Assembly (NCBI GenBank): GCA_021774795.1
Contig: JAJFIR010000051.1
Coordinates: 62,001 to 126,000, forward strand
Direction: 5' to 3'
DNA length: 64,000 nucleotides
From: Emcibacteraceae bacterium
GTDB lineage: Bacteria; Pseudomonadota; Alphaproteobacteria; Sphingomonadales; Emcibacteraceae
Below, piece after piece: positions 1-10,902 of the stretch. The position numbers were made by a program, and so were the translations under genes. The number at the start of each line of letters is the position of its first letter. The stretch's first letter is position 1. Below the pieces are notes generated by a model. That model saw nothing but the letters and a program-made list of their open reading frames with translations, was not told where the DNA came from and made no database searches.

Positions 1-5
1 TTCAT

Positions 6-305
6 ATGGTGGCTTTTCCGGATTTTGCATTGCCGGGTTCTCTGCCCGATGTTCCTTACATCACAACGAATTGTATGACTGAATTTCAAAATCAGCAGAA
101 CCGTGAACAATTCATGTGCGCTTTTTCAAAAATGATAGTGAAAAAAGGCGGCAAAATTAAGATATACGCCTGTACCCTTGTTGATGACGATGATGAATAT
201 GATCTCGGATCTTCATTGCAAGCCAGTATGAATGAACGCATTAGTATGAAACATCACCGTTGTTATAGTTGTTTTGCCTATGGTTCATCATGTAGCGAAC
301 TTTAA
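6..305 (+). CDS. Edge ORF of uncertain reality, hypothetical
   Basis: I do not recognise this 99-residue reading frame. It is open to the left edge of the window, so it could be the C-terminal end of a longer gene. The product has an acidic patch near the middle (VDDDDEYD) and an unusual Cys/His-rich tail (KHHRCYSCFAYGSSC). No membrane segment or signal peptide is visible and no ribosome binding site can be judged. The same frame is open again from 318 to 518 after stops at 303 and 315, which could mean a decayed gene. It may equally be chance. Confidence 0.25.
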   Translation: MVAFPDFALPGSLPDVPYITTNCMTEFQNQQNREQFMCAFSKMIVKKGGKIKIYACTLVDDDDEYDLGSSLQASMNERISMKHHRCYSCFAYGSSCSEL

Positions 306-561
306 AGTTAATCATAATCAAATTTACTGATTAGTCTGGATGCGAACCCGGCAGAAAATGTCGAGAATACAAAATCCACTGAAAGCGTATGGATCGCCGG
401 CAACCAAGTGCCGCAGCAGCATTACTTATTGGAAGGAGAATGTCTACTTTCGACGGTGATCGCAAGCAGACATTCAAATATTTTCGTCAAATTACATGTT
501 CTTAAACGGTTAGAATAAGTTGAATGATCAATCAGTCAGATGTCATAATATCTGTCTGAGC
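306..561. other. Intergenic stretch, possible gene relic
   Basis: This is 256 bases without a convincing gene. The plus frame that ends at 305 is open again from 318 to the stop at 516-518. It encodes about 66 residues, including VWIAGNQVPQQHYLLEGE, but has no ATG. That could be the remains of a coding region or chance. I see no tRNA, strong terminator or repeat. Confidence 0.3.
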
Positions 562-948
562 TCACATAGGTGGTGCAATAAGTGTCCCCAATGGAGCCAT
601 CGGTTGCAGCGGGATATATTCAGCCGTAACCATACCTCTACGACCTAAAGGAAGTGAACCGATCGCTGTCTTGGCTTCCTCAACGCTTTTGGCATTTAAA
701 ATAAACACGACCCCGCCGCCGTCGCCACGAAAATACCACTGGGAGATCATACCGCCAAGATGTAATTTTACCGTCTCCCTAACTTCCTCTTGCATAACTT
801 CCCCAAAGTTCTCGGGTCGTTGAACATCAGCCTTCATCTTCACCAGTACCATTATGTTAGTAGTTGGCAATCCTTGAGACGGGGCTTGTGCAAAAACCTG
901 GGTTGTAGTGAAAGCCATAAGCATGGCCGCAAATATTATTTTTTTCAT
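562..948 (-). CDS. Secreted muconolactone-isomerase-like small protein
   Basis: This 128-residue protein begins with a signal peptide (MKKIIFAAMLMAFTTTQVFA, cleavage probably after FA-Q-A). The mature part looks like one ferredoxin-like alpha/beta domain of the muconolactone delta-isomerase/YciI type. The supporting features are a central SVEEAKTAIGSLPLG helix segment and an EYIPLQPMAPL end, which resemble that family's C-terminal strand. Periplasmic export is unusual for a catabolic isomerase, so the enzymatic assignment is weak. The gene is divergent from a TetR regulator, and the long palindrome at 1011-1052 lies about 63 bases upstream of this start. Control by that regulator is therefore likely. 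The function is unknown beyond the fold. Confidence 0.7.
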   Translation of the reverse strand: MKKIIFAAMLMAFTTTQVFAQAPSQGLPTTNIMVLVKMKADVQRPENFGEVMQEEVRETVKLHLGGMISQWYFRGDGGGVVFILNAKSVEEAKTAIGSLPLGRRGMVTAEYIPLQPMAPLGTLIAPPM

Positions 949-1010
949 AGTACTTTCCTAGAGTGTTAAATTGGTTGAATTGTTTCTCAAGGGTAGAGCA
1001 ATAAAACGAA

Positions 1011-1052
1011 AAATCAACAATAAAAGAACGATCGGTCTTTTATTGTTGATTT
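1011..1052. promoter_or_regulatory. 42-bp near-perfect palindrome, probable TetR operator
   Basis: The dyad is centred between 1031 and 1032. Each arm is 21 bases, and all pairs match except 1028/1035. The inner core is AAGAACGATCGGTCTT. It sits between the divergent secreted-protein gene (start at 948) and the TetR gene (start at 1111). That is the classical place for an autoregulatory TetR operator controlling both. The symmetry is seen directly and the binding is inferred. A cruciform or a transcript hairpin are other possible readings. Confidence 0.7.
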
Positions 1053-1110
1053 CTATATTAATATTTATATAATACAGGTAGATTCAATAGTTAGAATAAG
1101 GAGCAGGAAA

Positions 1111-1701
1111 ATGCCCGCAGGTAGGCCCCGCAAAGTTGCACCAGAAGAGGCGTTAGAAAAAGCAATGAAGCTTTTTTGGCGTAAAGGATATGATGCCACA
1201 TCAATTTCTGACTTAGTTGAGGAAACAGGAATGGTGAAAGCCAGCCTCTACAAAGTTTTTAGAGATAAAAAAGGGCTCTATGAACAAGCCCTGGGCCATT
1301 ACAATGACAATTTAAGTGTGCCTTGGATTAATGGATTATTACAGTCGAAGTCTTCTGTAAAAGAGACAATCAAGCGCTATTTGACTGATATTGCCAATGC
1401 GTCATTAAACGCGGAAAGACCCTCAGGATGCTTCATGGTCAACACGAGCGTGGAATGCGCATCTACCGCACCCGATCTTGGAAATCTCAGTAGCGGTTAT
1501 CATGACATCAGGCGGCAAGCATTTTTAAAGTATTTTCAAGACGCAATTCAAAAAGGTAAAATCGAAGCCCGCTATACACCAGAAGAATTAGCTGAGTTTT
1601 TCTCTGACCAAACAATTTTACTCGCCAGCTTAGCAAAAGCGGGAGCCGACAGAAAGCGCTATGACACCTATGTCAAAATGGCTATGGAAATACTAGATTA
1701 G
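1111..1701 (+). CDS. TetR/AcrR family transcriptional regulator
   Basis: This 196-residue protein has the N-terminal TetR helix-turn-helix in residues about 10-55 (ALEKAMKLFWRKGYDATSIS, then LVEETGMVKASLYKVFRDKK). An all-helical ligand-binding domain follows, with the C-terminal pattern seen in many TetR proteins annotated near oxidoreductases (ERPSGCFMVN, STAPDLGNL). An AAGGAGCAGG ribosome binding site stands just before the ATG. It is transcribed away from the secreted muconolactone-isomerase-like gene, with a 42-bp palindrome between them that is probably its operator. It is most likely an autorepressor that also controls the neighbour. The ligand is unknown. A cysteine pair at residues about 109 and 118 could sense redox state, but this is speculative. 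Confidence 0.9.
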   Translation: MPAGRPRKVAPEEALEKAMKLFWRKGYDATSISDLVEETGMVKASLYKVFRDKKGLYEQALGHYNDNLSVPWINGLLQSKSSVKETIKRYLTDIANASLNAERPSGCFMVNTSVECASTAPDLGNLSSGYHDIRRQAFLKYFQDAIQKGKIEARYTPEELAEFFSDQTILLASLAKAGADRKRYDTYVKMAMEILD

Positions 1702-1855
1702 TGGACGGCCAGTTTGGGTGATAATCTCTGGTGGTCAACGCACCACTTTAGATCACCGTGGTTAAGAGGCGGTTAGAAATTACATCTCTAATTTGATACA
1801 TAGCAAAAAAGGCAACCAATAAAGCCGCCTCTAAATCGAATATTAAATCCAACCC

Positions 1856-3262
1856 TTACATATGGATCGGTAACCCGTCGGCGGCCATGGCCGCCTCTTT
1901 CACCGCTTCCGTTTCGGTTGGATGGGCGTGACATGTGTAGGCGATGTCTTCGGCGGTGATGCCTTTTTCAATGGCCAGTGTCAATTCAGCGATCATATTA
2001 CCGGCGTCCGCACCAATGATATGGGCACCGAGTACTTTATCACTTTCCTGAGACGATAGAATTTTCACGAAACCATCCGTCAGGCTGTTGGCTTTAGCAC
2101 GACTATTTGCGGTAAACGGGAATTTCCCTGTGTTATAGGCTACATTCGCTTCTTTAAGCTGTTCTTCGGTTTTACCAACGCTTGCCACCTCGGGCATGGT
2201 ATAAATAACGCCCGGGATGGCGTCATAATTCACATGGCCCGCATATCCCGCGATAATTTCAGCAACAGCGACACCTTCATCCTCGGCTTTATGGGCGAGC
2301 ATCGCGCCGCGCACCACATCGCCAATGGCATAAATCCCGTCAATATTGGTTTTGAAATGATCGTCAATGTCAACCTGGCCGCGGTCGGTCATGTTAACAC
2401 CCGCTTCCGCAAGGCCCAAACCATCCGTATAGGGACGGCGTCCGACAGCAACCAGGACCACATCGCATTTAATTTTTTCAACATCGCCGCCGGCCGCAGG
2501 AACCACATCGGCTGTGGCACCAGTTTTTGTGGTTTTTACGGCGGTTACTTTTGATTTTAATTTAAACTTAAATCCTTGTTTTTTAAGGATTCTTGCGAAA
2601 GTTTTTGAAACTTCGCCGTCCATTTCCGGGGTAATACGGTCCATAAATTCAACAACCGTTACCTCCGCGCCAAGGCGTTTCCATACGGATCCAAGCTCAA
2701 GCCCAATAACACCACCACCAATAACCACCATATGTTTTGGTACTTTTGGAAGATCAAGTGCGCCCGTCGAAGAAACAACAATTTTTTCATCAATTTCAAT
2801 ACCCGGAAGGTTCGCCACATCGGAACCGGTAGCAATGATAATATTTTTGGTTTCTAAAGCCTGTTTTTTGCCGTCATTTAGAGCGACATCCACTTTGCCC
2901 GGACCCGCAACCGTTCCTTTGCCCTCAATATAATCGATTTTATTTTTTTTAAATAAAAACGCGATGCCCGATGTAAGGTCGTTTACAATCCCGTCTTTAT
3001 GGGTCATCAATTTTTTAACATCAATTGACACTTTACCAGTATTAATACCGAATTTCTCCATGCCGAAATCGGCTTCATGGTAAAGTTCAGACGCATGCAG
3101 CAAAGCTTTTGAAGGGATACATCCCACATTGAGGCACGTTCCGCCGAGCTTATCACGCATTTCAACACAGGCGACCTTAAGGCCCAATTGGGCCGCTCTG
3201 ATCGCAGCCACATAACCACCCGGTCCGCCGCCGATGACAACTACATCATAATTATCGCTCAT
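1856..3262 (-). CDS. lpd: Dihydrolipoyl dehydrogenase (E3)
   Basis: This flavoprotein re-oxidises dihydrolipoamide on the 2-oxo acid dehydrogenase complexes and reduces NAD+. The 468 residues match the usual E3 length. Visible landmarks are the FAD-binding GGGPGG at 11-16, the redox-active disulfide CLNVGC at 43-48, the NAD-binding [11 protein letters not shown] near the middle, the second FAD motif YAIGDVVRG, and the C-terminal catalytic HAHPTETE at 445-452. It lies 30 bases downstream of sucB on the same strand and is the last gene of the mdh-suc cluster. It therefore probably serves the 2-oxoglutarate dehydrogenase complex first. Sharing with pyruvate dehydrogenase or glycine cleavage cannot be excluded. 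Confidence 0.97.
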   Translation of the reverse strand: MSDNYDVVVIGGGPGGYVAAIRAAQLGLKVACVEMRDKLGGTCLNVGCIPSKALLHASELYHEADFGMEKFGINTGKVSIDVKKLMTHKDGIVNDLTSGIAFLFKKNKIDYIEGKGTVAGPGKVDVALNDGKKQALETKNIIIATGSDVANLPGIEIDEKIVVSSTGALDLPKVPKHMVVIGGGVIGLELGSVWKRLGAEVTVVEFMDRITPEMDGEVSKTFARILKKQGFKFKLKSKVTAVKTTKTGATADVVPAAGGDVEKIKCDVVLVAVGRRPYTDGLGLAEAGVNMTDRGQVDIDDHFKTNIDGIYAIGDVVRGAMLAHKAEDEGVAVAEIIAGYAGHVNYDAIPGVIYTMPEVASVGKTEEQLKEANVAYNTGKFPFTANSRAKANSLTDGFVKILSSQESDKVLGAHIIGADAGNMIAELTLAIEKGITAEDIAYTCHAHPTETEAVKEAAMAADGLPIHM

Positions 3263-3292
3263 AATGGATTTCCATTCTTCTTTTTATAATGA

Positions 3293-4513
3293 TTAAAGAT
3301 CAAGAACCAGACGCTGTGGGTCTTCAAGATTTTCTTTGACGCGCACAAGGAATGTCACTGCACCCTTACCATCAACCACACGGTGATCATAACTTAGGGA
3401 CAGATACATCATTGGACGAATGACAATTTCATCATTAACCACAACAGGGCGTTTTTGGATGGTATGCATTCCCAAAATACCGGATTGCGGCGCGTTTAAA
3501 ATTGGTGACGAAAGCAGTGATCCGAATACACCACCGTTCGAAATGGTAAATGTTCCACCCATCATTTCATCCATACCCAATTTTCCGTCTCGGGCACGGC
3601 CGCCAAGGCGGCTAATCTCTTTTTCAATATCAGCGAAGCCCATATTTTCGCAGTTGCGAACAACAGGAACAACAAGACCCGCCGGTGTGCTCGCGGCAAC
3701 GCCGATATTATAATAATTTTTATAAACAATCGCATCATCACGGACTTCAGCATTCACTTCAGGAATTTCTTTAAGTGCTGCCGTACAGGCCTTGGCAAAG
3801 AAGGACATAAAACCAAGACGGCATCCGTGTTTCTTCTCGAATGTTTCCTGATATTGCTTGCGCAGGTTCATAACGGCTGACATATCAACTTCGTTATAAG
3901 TTGTCAGCATCGCTGCCGTGTTTTGTGCGTCTTTCAAGCGCTTAGCGATGGTGCGACGCAACCGTGTCATCGGTACAATTTCTTCTTGCGGCGGCGCCGC
4001 AGTAACCATTTGCGGCACGCCTGGTGCCGCCGCTGGGGCCGCGCCGCCAGATAAATGAGAGAGTACATCTGCTTTTGTAATGGTGCCACCGGCACCGGTA
4101 CCAACCACACCAGACAGGTCAACGCCCTTTTCTTCGGCTAGTTTAGCGGCGGCGGGCCTAACCTTAGCACCACTTGCCGGGGCTGAGGCCGGTTCGGGTG
4201 TGCTTTTAGATTCTACTGCTGAAGCTGCGGCGAGTGCTGGTTCGGCCGCGGCGGGCGCAGAGGCCGTGCCATGGGCAGTTTCATCAATTTTTGCAAGCAG
4301 AGCACCGACTTCGACATTCTCACCTTCTTCGGCAATTATTTCTGAAATGGCACCAGACGCAGATGCGGTAACCTCTAAGGCCACTTTATCAGTTTCAAGT
4401 TCACAGATTACTTCATCAACCGTGACCGCATCACCAACTGCTTTATACCATTTTCCCACTGTCGCTTCTGATACAGATTCGCCGAGGACGGGGACGTGGA
4501 TTTCGATGGTCAT
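3293..4513 (-). CDS. sucB: 2-oxoglutarate dehydrogenase E2, dihydrolipoyl succinyltransferase
   Basis: This is the core subunit of the 2-oxoglutarate dehydrogenase complex. It moves the succinyl group from E1 to CoA. The 406 residues show one lipoyl domain with the modified lysine at about residue 43 (ETDKVALEV), then an Ala/Pro/Ser-rich linker. A small E1/E3-binding domain follows ([29 protein letters not shown]), and then the catalytic domain, which ends with the family signature DHRVVDG (His377, Asp381). The single lipoyl domain is the normal number for SucB. It lies between sucA (50 bases upstream) and lpd, and the three genes are almost certainly cotranscribed. Confidence 0.97.
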   Translation of the reverse strand: MTIEIHVPVLGESVSEATVGKWYKAVGDAVTVDEVICELETDKVALEVTASASGAISEIIAEEGENVEVGALLAKIDETAHGTASAPAAAEPALAAASAVESKSTPEPASAPASGAKVRPAAAKLAEEKGVDLSGVVGTGAGGTITKADVLSHLSGGAAPAAAPGVPQMVTAAPPQEEIVPMTRLRRTIAKRLKDAQNTAAMLTTYNEVDMSAVMNLRKQYQETFEKKHGCRLGFMSFFAKACTAALKEIPEVNAEVRDDAIVYKNYYNIGVAASTPAGLVVPVVRNCENMGFADIEKEISRLGGRARDGKLGMDEMMGGTFTISNGGVFGSLLSSPILNAPQSGILGMHTIQKRPVVVNDEIVIRPMMYLSLSYDHRVVDGKGAVTFLVRVKENLEDPQRLVLDL

Positions 4514-4563
4514 ATGACCTTCTCCTTGCTTTTTTTCTTATTTACTATTTTTAATATTAAAAA

Positions 4564-7497
4564 TTATCTTTTTTTAATTGTTAATGCCTGATCAACAAGT
4601 GCCGCTTGTTCTTTCTTATGTCTATCCATCAATCCGGTCGCCGGTGATGCTGCGGCCTTGCGCCCTGCATATGCCGGTCTTTTAACCTTGCCACCCACTT
4701 CTTTCAGTGTTTCTTCAATAAGTGGATCGATGAAACTCCAACTACCCATATTCATCGGTTCTTCCTGGCACCACACTACAGTTTCAAGACCTTTAAATCG
4801 TGAAAGTTCATCCGCAAGGGCGTGTGAAGGAAAAGGATATAATTGTTCAACACGCAAGATATAAGTATCTTTTTGTTTTCTTGCGTCGCGCTCCGCCATA
4901 ATATCATAGTAAACTTTACCACTACAAAGTACGACACGCTTGATACCGCTGTCTTTTTCAATCTTGATGGATTTATGAGGATCACTTTGTGCATCGTCCC
5001 ACAATATTCTGTGAAATTCTGACTTATCCCCCATATCCGCAATTTTCGACGTGGCAAGCTTATGCCTTAATAACGACTTTGGTGACATTATGATAAGCGG
5101 TTTCCGGAATTTACGTTTCATTTGGCGGCGCAGAACATGGAAATAATTCGCTGGTGTCGTACAGTTTACAACTTGCATGTTGTCTTCTGCACATGATTGC
5201 AAATATCGCTCTAACCGTGCAGAGGAATGCTCCGGGCCCTGTCCTTCATATCCATGCGGAAGACAAGTAACCAAACCACTGAAACGTAGCCATTTCGATT
5301 CACCGCTGGAAATAAATTGGTCGTAAATCATTTGAGCACCGTTAGCAAAATCACCAAACTGCGCTTCCCATATTACGAGCGCATTTGGTTCTGCCATCGT
5401 GTAACCATATTCATAGCCAAGCACCGCCTCTTCCGAAAGGGCGCTATCTATTACTTCGTAGGTAGCGTGGGCATCGGGCCCATCACCGGCGTGAGCAAGC
5501 GGCGCATATCTGTCTTCCGTTTCTTGATCGATGAAGACACTATGACGGTGAGAGAACGTGCCGCGTTGAGAATCCTGACCTGATAATCTAATGCGGTGTC
5601 CTTCTCTGATCAAAGTACCAAATGCCAGTGCCTCAGCCGTGGCCCAATCGAAATTTTCGCCGGTATCAAACATACGCGCTTTTGCGTCCAACGTGCGCTG
5701 CAAAGTGCGGTGCACTTTAAACCCGTCAGGCACCGTCGTAAGAAGTCTTCCTAAATCTTTAAGCTCATCAGCGTGAACTCCGGTATTGCTCGAGCGCCTA
5801 ATATCATCATCCGGGCGTTCCATGCCAGTCCAACTTCCGGCGAACCAGTCCGCTTTTTCAGGTTTATAGGATTTTGCTGCTTCCATTTCCACATCAAGAA
5901 AAGTGTGAAAATCTTTTGCCATTTTGTCTGTTTCCGCTTTCGTTAATAGACCCTCACGAACAAGGCGTTCAGCATAAATAGTGCGTGTAGAGGGATGATT
6001 TTTAATGCGTTTATACATTAGCGGCTGGGTGAAGGATGGCTCATCACCTTCGTTATGGCCAAATCTGCGGTAACAGAACATATCCACAACCACATCTTTT
6101 TTAAATTTCTGCCTATATTCGGTAGCCAATTTCATCGCGAAAACGACCGCTTCCGGGTCATCGCCATTTACATGGAAGACCGGTGCCTGAATGGCCTTCG
6201 CCATATCAGACGGGTACGGTGAAGAACGTGAATAATGGGGCGCTGTTGTAAACCCGATTTGATTGTTTACAACCACATGAATGGTGCCGCCCGTGCTGTA
6301 GCCACGAAGATCACTAAGGGCGAAACATTCAGCAACGATGCCTTGTCCGGAAAAAGCGGCATCACCGTGCATAAGAAGTGTAAGAACGCTCGTCCCTTCA
6401 ACATCGTTTCTTTGGGTTAGTTTAGCCCGTGTTTTTCCGAGCGCTACCGGATTAACCGCCTCAAGATGCGATGGGTTTGCGGTGAGTGATAGGTGAACTT
6501 TATTTCCGTCAAATTCACGGTCAGATGAAGCACCCAAGTGATATTTTACATCACCGGATCCTTCAATCTCATCAGGTGTCGCTGAGCCACCATGAAATTC
6601 ATGAAAGATCGCCTGAAATGGTTTTTTCATCACATTGGTGAGAACATTCAGACGGCCACGATGCGGCATACCAAGAACAACTTCTTTAATACCGTTCTGT
6701 CCGCCGGTTTTTATAATCGCTTCAAGTGCAGGAATTAATGTTTCCGCACCGTCAAGGCCAAATCGTTTTGTGCCTACATATTTTTTTGCAAGATACCCCT
6801 CAAAACCTTCCGCTTCAGTCAGCTTTTGCAAGATGGCTTTTTTGCCTTCGTCGGTGAAATGTATTTCTTTATCGCGGCCTTCGATGCGCTGCAAAATCCA
6901 GCCTTTTTCTTCCGCATCATTAATATGCATAAATTCCACCCCAAAAGTGGAACAATAGGTACGGTTTAAGATTGTTAGCACTTCTCGGACGGTCGCCGAT
7001 TCCAGACCAAGCACGTTATCAAGAAAAATTTCCCGGTCCAAATCGCTATCACCAAACCCGTATGTTTCGGTGTCAAGCTCAGAATGATATGGTTTTTCAG
7101 TAAGCCCTAATGGATCCAGATTTGCATGAAGATGGCCGCGAACACGGTAAGTACGGATCATCATTAAGCAACGAATTGACTCTAGGGTCGCGCTTCGAAT
7201 ATCTTCGTTGCTTGCCTTACCGTTGGATTTTTGCTGTATTTTTGCATCAAACCCGGGATTAAGGGCAGCTGTAAGATCATCATTTCCGTCATACGGCCAA
7301 TCAGTTCGTGTCCAGGAAGCTCCGGGCTTTTCAATACCCGCTCCCAACAAAATGCGCGCGTCGTCCGCAAGTTCTTCAAAATATTCCTGCCATGATGCAT
7401 CAACCGATGAAGGGTCGCGGGAATATCGTGCAAATAATTCTTCGACAAATGCGCCGCTAGAGCCGTTAAAAAGATTATCTTTATTTTCCATACTCAT
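4564..7497 (-). CDS. sucA: 2-oxoglutarate dehydrogenase E1 component
   Basis: This thiamine-diphosphate enzyme decarboxylates 2-oxoglutarate and passes the succinyl group to the lipoyl arm of SucB. The 977 residues fit the family. The N-terminal segment carries the typical GSSGAFVEELFARYSRDPSS docking motif. Next come VLGMPHRGRLNVL, the diphosphate-binding region (GDAAFSGQGIVAE, VVNNQIGFTT), the HNEGDEPSFTQP motif, and C-terminally GQDSQRGTFSHRH and LPHGYEGQGPEHSSARLER. All are diagnostic. The stop lies 50 bases before the sucB start and the start lies 69 bases after the sucD stop, within a continuous minus-strand suc cluster. A short AT-only palindrome overlaps its stop codon. Confidence 0.98.
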   Translation of the reverse strand: MSMENKDNLFNGSSGAFVEELFARYSRDPSSVDASWQEYFEELADDARILLGAGIEKPGASWTRTDWPYDGNDDLTAALNPGFDAKIQQKSNGKASNEDIRSATLESIRCLMMIRTYRVRGHLHANLDPLGLTEKPYHSELDTETYGFGDSDLDREIFLDNVLGLESATVREVLTILNRTYCSTFGVEFMHINDAEEKGWILQRIEGRDKEIHFTDEGKKAILQKLTEAEGFEGYLAKKYVGTKRFGLDGAETLIPALEAIIKTGGQNGIKEVVLGMPHRGRLNVLTNVMKKPFQAIFHEFHGGSATPDEIEGSGDVKYHLGASSDREFDGNKVHLSLTANPSHLEAVNPVALGKTRAKLTQRNDVEGTSVLTLLMHGDAAFSGQGIVAECFALSDLRGYSTGGTIHVVVNNQIGFTTAPHYSRSSPYPSDMAKAIQAPVFHVNGDDPEAVVFAMKLATEYRQKFKKDVVVDMFCYRRFGHNEGDEPSFTQPLMYKRIKNHPSTRTIYAERLVREGLLTKAETDKMAKDFHTFLDVEMEAAKSYKPEKADWFAGSWTGMERPDDDIRRSSNTGVHADELKDLGRLLTTVPDGFKVHRTLQRTLDAKARMFDTGENFDWATAEALAFGTLIREGHRIRLSGQDSQRGTFSHRHSVFIDQETEDRYAPLAHAGDGPDAHATYEVIDSALSEEAVLGYEYGYTMAEPNALVIWEAQFGDFANGAQMIYDQFISSGESKWLRFSGLVTCLPHGYEGQGPEHSSARLERYLQSCAEDNMQVVNCTTPANYFHVLRRQMKRKFRKPLIIMSPKSLLRHKLATSKIADMGDKSEFHRILWDDAQSDPHKSIKIEKDSGIKRVVLCSGKVYYDIMAERDARKQKDTYILRVEQLYPFPSHALADELSRFKGLETVVWCQEEPMNMGSWSFIDPLIEETLKEVGGKVKRPAYAGRKAAASPATGLMDRHKKEQAALVDQALTIKKR

Positions 7498-7566
7498 AAT
7501 ATTCGAGCCTATTTAATTATTTGAACCCTGCTATCGCATTTATATTGATAAAGAATTGATAAATAT

Positions 7567-8442
7567 TTAACCGTTCAAAACTTGCATCAATGTTGTCCCC
7601 AGTTCCGAAGGCGATTCTGAAATAACAATATCGGCGCTTCTCATAGCTTCAATTTTATCTTCCGCACCCCCTTTACCACCTGATACGATGGCACCGGCAT
7701 GGCCCATTGTCCGACCGGGAGGTGCCGTTCGACCTGCAATAAATCCGACGACAGGTTTTTTTACGGTTTGTGATTTTAAGAACTCTGCTGCTTCCTCTTC
7801 TGCGGAGCCGCCTATTTCACCGATCATGATAATGGACTGCGTATCATCGTCCCGTAAAAAACCATCAAGAACGTCAATAAAGTTAGTGCCATTTACCGGA
7901 TCCCCGCCAATACCCACGCATGTTGTTTGACCAAGTCCGACAACGGTTGTCTGATGAACGGCTTCATAAGTCAGTGTGCCGGAGCGCGAAACGCATCCAA
8001 CAGAGCCCTTCATATGAATATGGCCCGGCATAATACCGATTTTACACTCTCCTGGTGTAATGACACCCGGACAGTTTGGACCAACAAGACGCGAGTTTGA
8101 ACCTTGAAGTGCGCGTTTCACTTTGACCATATCGAGAACCGGAATACCTTCCGTTATACAAACAATAAGTTCCACATTAGCATCAACCGCTTCCAGTATA
8201 GCGTCCGCAGCAAATGGCGGTGGTACATATATAACCGATGCATTTGCTTCCGTTTTTTGTACGGCTTCGTCCACGGTATTAAACACAGGAAGGCCAAGGT
8301 GGTCCGTGCCCCCTTTGCCGGGCGTTACACCACCAACCATTTTTGTACCGTAATCTATTGCTTGTTCTGAGTGAAAAGTACCTTGAGCCCCGGTAAAGCC
8401 CTGACAAATTACTTTCGTTTGCGCATTAATAAAAATTGACAT
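7567..8442 (-). CDS. sucD: Succinyl-CoA synthetase alpha subunit
   Basis: This is the ADP/GDP-forming subunit that carries the phosphohistidine and converts succinyl-CoA to succinate with substrate-level phosphorylation. The 291 residues are the usual length. The N-terminal CoA-binding Rossmann domain begins with [19 protein letters not shown]. The ATP-grasp-partner domain has [13 protein letters not shown] and [13 protein letters not shown], and the active-site histidine is His248 in [15 protein letters not shown]. Its ATG abuts the sucC stop with no spacer, which suggests translational coupling and equimolar synthesis. The symbol refers to the standard alpha subunit, and nucleotide specificity cannot be read here. 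Confidence 0.98.
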   Translation of the reverse strand: MSIFINAQTKVICQGFTGAQGTFHSEQAIDYGTKMVGGVTPGKGGTDHLGLPVFNTVDEAVQKTEANASVIYVPPPFAADAILEAVDANVELIVCITEGIPVLDMVKVKRALQGSNSRLVGPNCPGVITPGECKIGIMPGHIHMKGSVGCVSRSGTLTYEAVHQTTVVGLGQTTCVGIGGDPVNGTNFIDVLDGFLRDDDTQSIIMIGEIGGSAEEEAAEFLKSQTVKKPVVGFIAGRTAPPGRTMGHAGAIVSGGKGGAEDKIEAMRSADIVISESPSELGTTLMQVLNG

Positions 8443-9612
8443 TTATTTTGCTCCCTCTACAGCTTCAACAATTTTGACTGCAGCATCGCCAAGATCAGAT
8501 GCAGAGATAATATTGAGACCACTACTATTCATGATCTCTTTTCCTTTTTCAACGTTGGTGCCTTCGAGACGTACAACCAGCGGTACATTTAATTCAAGTT
8601 CCTTCGCCGCAGCAACCACACCGTCAGCAATGACATCACAGCGCATGATGCCGCCGAAAATGTTAACCAAAATACCTTCAACGGCTGGATCGCTTAGAAT
8701 AATTTTAAACGCTTCGGTCACTCTTTCTTTGGTCGCCCCGCCCCCAACATCAAGGAAGTTAGCAGGAGAGCCGCCTTTCAATTTAATAATATCCATCGTC
8801 GACATGGCAAGGCCGGCACCATTTACCATACATCCAATACTGCCATCCAACTTAATATAGCTTAGTTCGTGTTTGGCGGCTTCAAGTTCCATTGGGTCTT
8901 CTTCTGTTGGATCACGAAGTTCCTGAACATCCTTATGACGGTATAATGCATTACCATCAAAACCCATTTTGGCATCCAGAACGACAACGTCATCATCTTC
9001 GGTAACAACCAGAGGGTTAATTTCAAGCATTGCCGCATCTTTTTCTACAAACGTTTTATAAAGTGAAGCGATTACCTTTGCTGCTGCACCTGCCGCTTTG
9101 CTAGAAAGCCCAACCGCGAACGCAACTTTGCGGCAATGAAATCCGGAAAGTCCGGAGGCGGGGTCAATTGAAACCGTGATTATTTTTTCAGGCGTTGACG
9201 CCGCAACCTCCTCAATATCCATACCGCCTTCCGAAGAAGCAATAATCGCAATACGACTTGTTTCGCGGTCTACAAGTAAGCTTATGTAAAGTTCATTCGC
9301 AATGGCACAACCATCTTCAATATAAACCTGATTAACCTGCTTACCGGCCGGTCCTGTTTGATGAGTAACCAATGTCATGCCGATCATTTCCGAAGCGACT
9401 TGTTTCACTTCTTCCACCGATTTAACAACTTTAACACCGCCCCCTTTACCACGGCCCCCAGCGTGTATTTGAGCTTTAACAACCCAAACCGGGCCACCCA
9501 GATCTTTAGCGACTTGCTCAGCTTCTTCCGCCGTATAAGCAATCCCGCCACCTAAAACAGGAGCACCATATTGCTTAAGCAGAGATTTCGCTTGATATTC
9601 ATGAATGTTCAT
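8443..9612 (-). CDS. sucC: Succinyl-CoA synthetase beta subunit
   Basis: This is the ATP-grasp subunit that binds nucleotide and succinate and pairs with SucD. The 389 residues match the family. The N-terminus [19 protein letters not shown] is typical. It is followed by the glycine-rich loop [15 protein letters not shown], the metal-binding EINPLV motif, and the C-terminal ligase motifs [19 protein letters not shown] and [10 protein letters not shown]. It directly precedes sucD without a gap and follows mdh after 91 bases. That gap contains a weak hairpin (AATAAGG/CCTTATT arms at about 9665-9690) that could trim the relative expression of mdh and sucCD. Confidence 0.98.
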   Translation of the reverse strand: MNIHEYQAKSLLKQYGAPVLGGGIAYTAEEAEQVAKDLGGPVWVVKAQIHAGGRGKGGGVKVVKSVEEVKQVASEMIGMTLVTHQTGPAGKQVNQVYIEDGCAIANELYISLLVDRETSRIAIIASSEGGMDIEEVAASTPEKIITVSIDPASGLSGFHCRKVAFAVGLSSKAAGAAAKVIASLYKTFVEKDAAMLEINPLVVTEDDDVVVLDAKMGFDGNALYRHKDVQELRDPTEEDPMELEAAKHELSYIKLDGSIGCMVNGAGLAMSTMDIIKLKGGSPANFLDVGGGATKERVTEAFKIILSDPAVEGILVNIFGGIMRCDVIADGVVAAAKELELNVPLVVRLEGTNVEKGKEIMNSSGLNIISASDLGDAAVKIVEAVEGAK

Positions 9613-9703
9613 AGGTTTCTACCTTTTTTCTCATTTGAGATTTATTCTTAGCCTATTTCATAAAGAATAAGGATTAAGAAAACCCTTATTTGAAATTAAT
9701 ACT

Positions 9704-10708
<1,005 letters not shown>

Positions 10709-10902
10709 TTAGCTTAACGAACAAAAATAAGTATTTAAGCTAAATATCCCTTCCCTTAATTAATATAAAAATCATTGTTTCCGATGTAGCGCGAAAACGC
10801 TTATAGCGCAACAGTTTCTATAGAATTCTTGAATATAATTTTTACAGGAATGTTGGAATATTAACCATAATTGTATATCATAGTTGAAAATTTTCCCGCA
10901 AA

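Noticed and set aside
1765-1832. Inverted repeat AGAGGCGG/CCGCCTCT between TetR and lpd
   Set aside because: 8-bp arms are separated by about 52 bases and there is no T-run. It could be a weak bidirectional stop, but it is not reliable.
2234-2933. Plus-strand ORFs antisense to lpd (106 and 139 residues)
   Set aside because: They are mirror frames of a strongly conserved gene. They have no ribosome binding site or domain and use the rare codons expected of shadows.
4547-4564. ATTTTTAATATTAAAAAT palindrome between sucA and sucB
   Set aside because: It is AT-only and overlaps the sucA stop. Such palindromes are frequent by chance in this composition and do not form a stable RNA stem.
4658-7516. 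Several plus-strand ORFs antisense to sucA
   Set aside because: The minus frame encodes a full-length sucA with every family motif. The others are low-complexity shadows.
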